From contig NZ_CP051293.1 of NCBI RefSeq assembly GCF_013170805.1, forward strand, positions 4,098,001 through 4,162,000: a stretch of 64,000 bases of DNA, in the 5' to 3' direction. Source of the DNA: Mesorhizobium sp. NZP2077 (GTDB lineage Bacteria > Pseudomonadota > Alphaproteobacteria > Rhizobiales > Rhizobiaceae). The translations under genes and the position numbers were made by a program. This document shows, piece after piece, positions 59,427 through 64,000 of the stretch (within the stretch, counting starts at the first letter, position 1; the number at the start of each line of letters is the position of its first letter). The notes below the pieces were generated by a model. The model worked only from the letters and a program-made list of their open reading frames with translations. It had not been told where the DNA came from and did not search any database.

Positions 59427-59693
59427 ATGAAGAAGTTTTTGTTTGTTGCCGTCGGCCTGGCGGTGCTCGCCGGTTCGGCCTGTTCGAAGGCGCCGGAATG
59501 CACGACCGAGATCGCGACCAAGAAGGCGCAGGACATGGCTGCCGCGCTGCAGGAAGCGATCACCAAGGATCCGTCCAAGGCGGCTGACCTGACCGCCAAG
59601 GTCCAGGCGGTGACAACCAAGTACCAGGGCGCCACGACCCTTGCCGACGCCTGCAAGGCGTATGACGAGGTGACGGCTGCCATCAAGGGCTAA
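59427..59693 (+). CDS. Small lipoprotein
   Basis: 88 aa. MKKFLFVAVGLAVLAGSACS has a lipobox-like LAGSAC ending, so the protein is probably lipid-anchored; the mature part is short, helical and Lys/Ala-rich with two further cysteines (APECTTEIA, LADACKAYDE) that could pair. No known family recognised. GAGGAG sits 9 nt before the second ATG (59427) and too close to the first (59418). Followed by a good terminator; monocistronic. Confidence 0.82.
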   Translation: MKKFLFVAVGLAVLAGSACSKAPECTTEIATKKAQDMAAALQEAITKDPSKAADLTAKVQAVTTKYQGATTLADACKAYDEVTAAIKG

Positions 59694-59715
59694 GCGCCTG
59701 ATTCGACTGGTTCAA

Positions 59716-59752
59716 GGGGGCGGTGGCGATGGGCTGCCGCCTCTTTGTTTTT
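59716..59752 (+). terminator. Intrinsic terminator after the small lipoprotein gene
   Basis: GGGGGCGG (59716-59723) pairs with CCGCCTCT (59737-59744, two G-U pairs) and is followed by TTGTTTTT. This is the most classical terminator in the window. Confidence 0.75.
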
Positions 59753-59780
59753 GGGGGATGTGCTAGGGCGCCATACGCGC

Positions 59781-60332
59781 TCAGTTCGGAGCGATGGAGC
59801 CGACTTCGACCGCATCGACGCGCTTCAGGCTCATGCCGATGACCGGCACCAGCTGGTCCTGGACACGCACGGCAACGGTCACGGTCATCGAATTGTCGTC
59901 GGGAATGCGGGCCTGCATGACGCCGCGCAACTGGTTGCGGTTGATGGTGAAGACCACCTTTCGGGCGTCGACAACGTTGCCGCCGATGATGTCGAGGCCG
60001 GAACCGGCAGCGCCGCCCATGAAGGAACCCTTGTAGTCGCGGCCCTTGCGCTCGATCTTGGCCGACATCGGCTGGGTGAACATGCCGACCCGGCAGCCGC
60101 CGTCCAGCGTCATGCCCATCTTGCCGTCCGGCGTGGAGCCGGTGAAGCTGCAGTTGAATTTCGTGCCCTTGTACTTGCCGGCGACGATTTCGCCTGGGCC
60201 GACCCATTTGCCTTCGGCCGACTGGAAGAACTGCTTGTCCGGTTCTGTAGCAGAAGCCCCCGAGGCGACACCGACGACTGCTGTGATCGCGACAGCCAGG
60301 GGCAAGACGCTGGACAGAATTACGCTTTTCAT
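59781..60332 (-). CDS. Secreted protein of unknown function
   Basis: 183 aa with a signal peptide (MKSVILSSVLPLAVAITAVV..., cleavage near ASATEP). The mature part is beta-rich, with FFQSAEGKWVGPGEIVAGKY, FNCSFTGSTPDGKMG and GLDIIGGNVVDARKVVFTI. It reads like small periplasmic proteins found in rhizobia, possibly a lipocalin-like barrel, but I do not recognise a named family. ATG 60332 is chosen; a GTG three codons upstream also exists. Confidence 0.8.
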   Translation of the reverse strand: MKSVILSSVLPLAVAITAVVGVASGASATEPDKQFFQSAEGKWVGPGEIVAGKYKGTKFNCSFTGSTPDGKMGMTLDGGCRVGMFTQPMSAKIERKGRDYKGSFMGGAAGSGLDIIGGNVVDARKVVFTINRNQLRGVMQARIPDDNSMTVTVAVRVQDQLVPVIGMSLKRVDAVEVGSIAPN

Positions 60333-60455
60333 CGACGACACCCGGCAACAAAGATGCTGTTTGGAACCGGTTTGACCATGAAGAAGATTGGTTAATGCTT
60401 CGTCACTGCGGGGCCTCGAAACCGCGATCCGTTCACCGTCCCGAAGAGCAAAACG

Positions 60456-61541
60456 CTATCTGCCGGGGCCTGATGTCTCGGTGTCCTTCTTCGTGGCAAA
60501 CGATGTCAGTGCCGAGAGGAAATCGCCCAGTCCCGGGCGCTTGGCGGCGCTGAAGGGTAAGGGACGCGTCGTTTCCATCGCCGCGATGCCGATGCGCGCC
60601 GTCATCATGCCGTTGACGACGCCCTCGCCAAGCTTGGCTGAAAGCCGTGCGGCCAGCCCATGGCCGACGATCTGCTGGACGAAACTGTCGCCGATGGCGA
60701 TCGAGCCGGTGACCGCCAGATGCGCCAGCACGCTGCGCGCCAGGCGGAAGAAACCCAGCGTTCCCGGCCGTCCGCCATAGAGTTCCGAGAGGCGGCGAAT
60801 GAGGCGCCCGGCCTCGAACACGACATAGGCGACGTCGACGAGCGCACGCGGGCTGACCGCCGTCACCAGCGAGACACGTTTGGCGGCCTCGAGAATCATC
60901 ACCTTTGCCCTGGCATCGAGGGGGCCAAGAATTTCCGCTTCGGCCAGACGCACCAGATTGCCGCCGTCGATGATTTCGCCGCGCAGTTCGGCCAGTGCGC
61001 GCCGGCCGGCCGCGGTCTCGGGCTTGGCCGCGACGAAAGCCGAAAGCTCGTCGACCACCGATCGTGCGGCCTTGGGATCGTCGCGCGCGATGGCATCGAG
61101 CGCGCGTTTTTGCAGCTTTTCGACTTCGGCGAGACGGGCGATGGCCAGGAATTCGCGGATCAGGATCACCAGGAGCGCCAATACGGCGATCACCGCCATG
61201 CCGGCGGCCAGCCAGCCCAGCCATTCGGCGCGGGCGAAGAGATCGCGGATCAACTGGTCGGTCCACAGGCCGACGGCCAGCGAAACCAGCACGCCGATCG
61301 CGCCAAAGAAGATGCTGCCGAACAGCGAGCGTTTTCGGGGGGCGATCGCCGGCGGCGGTTCGGCGGCAATGATGTCTGGCTCGTCGAAGACGTCGACCTC
61401 GGCCGGCATGACCAGCGCGACATCGGTCTTCATCGCGCGGGGTTTGCGCGTGGGGTCGGCCTGCCGCGTCTTTGACGTCTCTTGCGTTGGCGCGGCTTCC
61501 GGCTCGATGCGGAATGCCGCCGGCTTACGGGGCGCGATCAT
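60456..61541 (-). CDS. UPF0283 (YcjF-like, DUF697) membrane protein
   Basis: 361 aa. A long polar N-terminus (Pro/Arg-rich) is followed by two helices (FGSIFFGAIGVLVSLAVGLW; EWLGWLAAGMAVIAVLALLV). The soluble DUF697-type core has LILIREFLAIARLAEVEKLQ, RALVDVAYVVFEAGRLIRRL and GRPGTLGFFRLARSVLAHLA. It overlaps the upstream ycjX gene by 4 bp, the standard pairing. The pair belongs to an envelope-stress-linked module in enterobacteria; the role in rhizobia is unknown. Confidence 0.93.
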   Translation of the reverse strand: MIAPRKPAAFRIEPEAAPTQETSKTRQADPTRKPRAMKTDVALVMPAEVDVFDEPDIIAAEPPPAIAPRKRSLFGSIFFGAIGVLVSLAVGLWTDQLIRDLFARAEWLGWLAAGMAVIAVLALLVILIREFLAIARLAEVEKLQKRALDAIARDDPKAARSVVDELSAFVAAKPETAAGRRALAELRGEIIDGGNLVRLAEAEILGPLDARAKVMILEAAKRVSLVTAVSPRALVDVAYVVFEAGRLIRRLSELYGGRPGTLGFFRLARSVLAHLAVTGSIAIGDSFVQQIVGHGLAARLSAKLGEGVVNGMMTARIGIAAMETTRPLPFSAAKRPGLGDFLSALTSFATKKDTETSGPGR

Positions 61542-63013
61542 GCCAGATGGTCTCCGATCAGGAACTGCAGGGCACGGTCGAGCCGGATATGCGGCAAAGA
61601 CAGCGTAACGCCTTCGGCCGTGCGTTCGAGTTTTGGCGGACGGAACCGGACAAAGCGGATTGCCGGGTCCTCGGAATCCTGCCGGTGATCGGGACCCGAA
61701 GTATCGAATACCGCATCAATCTTTTCCGGCAAGTCACCGGGGAATATGGCTGTTTCGGTCTTTCCGTCGAACGTCTCGCCGTTGATCCGCTCGCCGGAGA
61801 TCGGCGTGCCGATGATGACGGGCAATGTCTCGCGGCCCTGCTTGACCGTGCCTTCGCGGGTCGCCCGCACCGCCGCCATGGCGACCACGTCGACATCGGC
61901 GCCGGTGAAATTCGCCCGCGCCACGGCACGGTCGGCCAGCCGCCGCACGATCGCCTGCAACCGGTCATGGCTTTCGTGATGCAGGTGATCGGCCTTGGTC
62001 GCTGCGATCAGGATGCGGTCGATGCGCCGCGAGAAGAGGTCGGTGAGGAAGCTGCCCCGGCCAGGGCGGAAACAGCTCAGAATCTCGGTCACGGCGCGCT
62101 CGAGGTCGGCCATGGCGCCGGGGCCGGCGTTCAGTGCCTGCATGGCATCGATCAGCACGATCTGGCGGTCCAAACGCGTGATGTGTTCGCGGAAGAAGGG
62201 CTTCACGACATGCGTCTTGTAGGCTTCGTAGCGCCTCTCCATCATGGCGTGCAGCGATCCCGGGCGCGGACGCCTGTCGAGGCCGGCCAGCGGCGCGAAG
62301 GTCAGCGCGGGCGAGCCTTCGAGGTCGCCTGGCATCAGGAAGCGACCGGGCGGCAGGGTCGAAAGCGCGCGTTCGTCGAGCTTGCAGGCCTTGAGATAGG
62401 CGGCGAAACTTTCGGCCAAGCGCCGTGCGGTCATCTCGTCGGCGTCGGCATTCGGATCGATCTCGGCCGAAATCGCTCGCCAGGCCCGCGAAAGATCCTC
62501 GCGCACCGGCAAAGTGGCCATCTCGATGGCCTCACGTGAAAAATCGGCGAAGGATTTGCCGAGCAGCGGCAGGTCGAGCAGCCATTCACCGGGGTAGTCG
62601 ACGATATCGACCGACAGTTTGCCGGAGGAGAACATGCGGCTCCAGCCGGAAGCCGCTTCGTATTCGATGGTCAGCCGCAGTTCCGAGATGGCGCGTGTCG
62701 AATCGGGCCAGACGCGGTCGTTGACCAATGCGGCGATGTGATCCTCGTACTGGAAGCGCGGCACGGCGTCGTCAGGCTGTTCTTCGAGGAAGGCGCGCGC
62801 GATCCGCCCGGATTTCTGCGCCTCAAACAGCGGCGGGCGTCCGCCATGGATCAGATTGTGGACCAGCGCGGAGATGAACACCGTCTTGCCCGCGCGTGAA
62901 AGACCCGTGACACCCAACCGCATCGACGGCGAAAAAAGCCCGGTGGCGCGTCCCGACAGCGTATCGAGGGCAATTCTTGCCTCGTCGGTGAAGGTGGTCA
63001 GCGATGATGCCAA
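61538..63013 (-). CDS. ycjX: YcjX-type GTPase (DUF463)
   Basis: 491 aa. P-loop LGVTGLSRAGKTVFISALVH, the DUF463 segments LSVDIVDYPGEWLLDLPLLG (G3-like DxxG) and ILIAATKADHLHHESHDRL (TKAD as G4). It is a predicted P-loop NTPase partner of the UPF0283 membrane protein. The start is a TTG at 63013, directly giving MASSLTTFTDEARIALDTL. The stop overlaps the start of the UPF0283 gene by 4 bp. Confidence 0.93.
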   Translation of the reverse strand: MASSLTTFTDEARIALDTLSGRATGLFSPSMRLGVTGLSRAGKTVFISALVHNLIHGGRPPLFEAQKSGRIARAFLEEQPDDAVPRFQYEDHIAALVNDRVWPDSTRAISELRLTIEYEAASGWSRMFSSGKLSVDIVDYPGEWLLDLPLLGKSFADFSREAIEMATLPVREDLSRAWRAISAEIDPNADADEMTARRLAESFAAYLKACKLDERALSTLPPGRFLMPGDLEGSPALTFAPLAGLDRRPRPGSLHAMMERRYEAYKTHVVKPFFREHITRLDRQIVLIDAMQALNAGPGAMADLERAVTEILSCFRPGRGSFLTDLFSRRIDRILIAATKADHLHHESHDRLQAIVRRLADRAVARANFTGADVDVVAMAAVRATREGTVKQGRETLPVIIGTPISGERINGETFDGKTETAIFPGDLPEKIDAVFDTSGPDHRQDSEDPAIRFVRFRPPKLERTAEGVTLSLPHIRLDRALQFLIGDHLA

Positions 63014-63100
63014 AATGTGATCTCTCGGGCTTGCGTCCGTCCGATATAGGCGTTGGAACCCGGCTTTGAAATGGCGCCGGAAATTGGCATCTAATCGATG

Positions 63101-63604
63101 CTAGAGATCGGCCGGTGTCAGAAACGCTTCGAGATAACCCGCTTCCTGGCTTGCTTTCGCCAATTCGTCCAGAAAACGAACCACCGCCAGGCCTGAGGTC
63201 GGGAAACCGTGATTGAGCAGCGCACGCGCCGTCTCGTCGCCATCGCCCGAGACCGCCATGGCAAGGTCCTCCGTCATCGGGTTGTGGCCGATGACCAGCA
63301 GTGAACCCGGCCCGCCATGCTCCCGGATAAGGCGCAGATAGCCGGCGGCGTCTTCGCTGTAGAGCGTGTCGAGAAACAGCACCTTGCCGGTATCGGTCTG
63401 GCCGGCCAGGCCTTCGAGCGTTTCCTTGGCGCGCCTAGCGTTGGAGCACAATGTCAGGTCGGGGACATAGCCACGTGAGCGCATGGCGGTGCCCATGATC
63501 TCGGCGTCGGCGCGGCCGGATGGGTCGAGCGGGCGATCGAAATCACGCATGCCGGGCAGCGCCCAGCCGGCCTTGGCGTGTCGCAACAGATAGAGCCTGC
63601 TCAC
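63101..63604 (-). CDS. SixA-type phosphohistidine phosphatase (histidine phosphatase superfamily)
   Basis: 167 aa. MSRLYLLRHAKAGWA carries the RHG-type catalytic histidine; the second one is in LLVIGHNPMTEDLA. Short SixA-like proteins dephosphorylate Hpt or PTS phosphohistidines. An orphan Hpt protein is encoded at 50507-50875, though no link is shown. GTG start at 63604 with GGAGG upstream. Confidence 0.9.
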   Translation of the reverse strand: MSRLYLLRHAKAGWALPGMRDFDRPLDPSGRADAEIMGTAMRSRGYVPDLTLCSNARRAKETLEGLAGQTDTGKVLFLDTLYSEDAAGYLRLIREHGGPGSLLVIGHNPMTEDLAMAVSGDGDETARALLNHGFPTSGLAVVRFLDELAKASQEAGYLEAFLTPADL

Positions 63605-63818
63605 CCAACCTCCAATGATGCCGATGCCGAAGCGGGATTGCGATTAGCCACGAGAAGGGCATTGCGCACAATGGTCCATGTTCTTGCGGGCGAGCAATTG
63701 CGCATAACACTACGTGGCAAAGGGTTGCGGCACTTTCGCCATCGAATCAGCGGCATGCCGTTCGAGCGCGTGCCGCCAGGGCACATTAACAATTGCGTGA
63801 GTCGGTGGCCGATTGCGC

Positions 63819-63847
63819 TTGTGCAGGCGTCGGGCGGCGAATATATA
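63819..63847 (+). promoter_or_regulatory. Candidate sigma-70 promoter of dksA
   Basis: TTGTGC (63819-63824) and TATATA (63842-63847) with a 17-bp spacer, 33 bp before the dksA start codon. Confidence 0.5.
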
Positions 63848-63880
63848 GGCGCGAAATTTGGGGCAGTTTGGGTGAGTCGA

Positions 63881-64000
63881 ATGAACGACATCGTTACCGC
63901 CGATTACGTACCCTCCGAAGACGAGCCGTTCATGAACGAACGGCAGAAATCCTACTTCCGCCTGAAGCTTGTTACCTGGAAAAATGACATATTGCGCGAA
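63881..64000 (+). CDS. dksA: RNA polymerase-binding transcription factor DksA, N-terminal part (runs off the window)
   Basis: The first 40 codons (MNDIVTADYVPSEDEPFMNE, then RQKSYFRLKLVTWKNDILRE) match the N-terminus of alphaproteobacterial DksA, which works with ppGpp at RNA polymerase. The coiled-coil tip and Cys4 zinc finger lie beyond the end. TGGGTGAG lies just before the ATG at 63881. Confidence 0.9.
   Translation, partial: MNDIVTADYVPSEDEPFMNERQKSYFRLKLVTWKNDILRE

Noticed and set aside
63601..63891. 96-codon minus-strand frame upstream of dksA
   Set aside because: Covers the dksA promoter region; no family sequence and no start signal.

Overview
The window reads as chromosomal DNA of a Hyphomicrobiales (Rhizobiales) alphaproteobacterium, most likely Mesorhizobium or a close relative. 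This rests on the high G+C, the rhizobial gene content (growth-pole-ring protein GPR/RgsE, class II DAHP synthase, malic enzyme fused to a phosphotransacetylase-like domain, UPF0283/YcjX pair, STAS-MlaE fusion) and copies of three short intergenic repeat families typical of rhizobial genomes. The genus is an inference from memory of these families, not a database result. About 52 protein genes are supported. I saw no rRNA, tRNA, IS element, prophage or CRISPR array.

Layout. 1-4.6 kb: start of rnr, then topA, a secreted COG4315 protein and ccdA. 4.6-5.9 kb: an A+T-richer MFS gene next to a degenerate repeat. 6-18.3 kb: housekeeping block with glmU, glmS (UDP-GlcNAc synthesis), a DUF502 membrane protein, recG, sdhE, mfd and class II DAHP synthase. 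18.3-25.5 kb: small genes: GGDEF cyclase, GFA-type protein, dgkA, hemerythrin, DedA, DUF1003, a cysteine-free Tag-like glycosylase, nadE and a truncated SPFH gene. 25.5-29.2 kb: an ABC exporter behind a structured leader with a 13-residue upstream peptide, then an isolated protein of probable GNAT fold. 29.3-38.5 kb: gltX, DUF2865, malic enzyme, an SDR without the usual catalytic pair, an LpxH-like phosphoesterase, an MFS carrier and a DgcA-like racemase. 38.5-42.6 kb: a complete Mce/Mla-type lipid transport operon (STAS-permease, ATPase, MCE protein, lipoprotein).

42.6-43.5 kb is a decayed accessory patch: a broken DEDD exonuclease and an orphan gene resembling Imm1 immunity proteins. 43.5-50.2 kb is one giant gene (2231 codons) for the polar-growth scaffold GPR/RgsE, with highly repetitive central DNA. 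50.5-54.8 kb: an orphan Hpt protein, a ferredoxin/ferredoxin-NADP reductase pair, a DHA2 drug exporter whose 3' end runs through a dispersed repeat, and a DUF922 metalloprotease-like protein. 54.9-64 kb: folP-folB-folK, kefBC with DUF924, two small secreted proteins, ycjX with its UPF0283 partner, sixA and the start of dksA.

The least explained pieces are the leader at about 25,570-25,875, the orphan Imm1-like gene beside a broken nuclease, the repeat array in gpr, a perfect 19-bp palindrome upstream of topA, and four long convergent 3' overlaps between protein genes.
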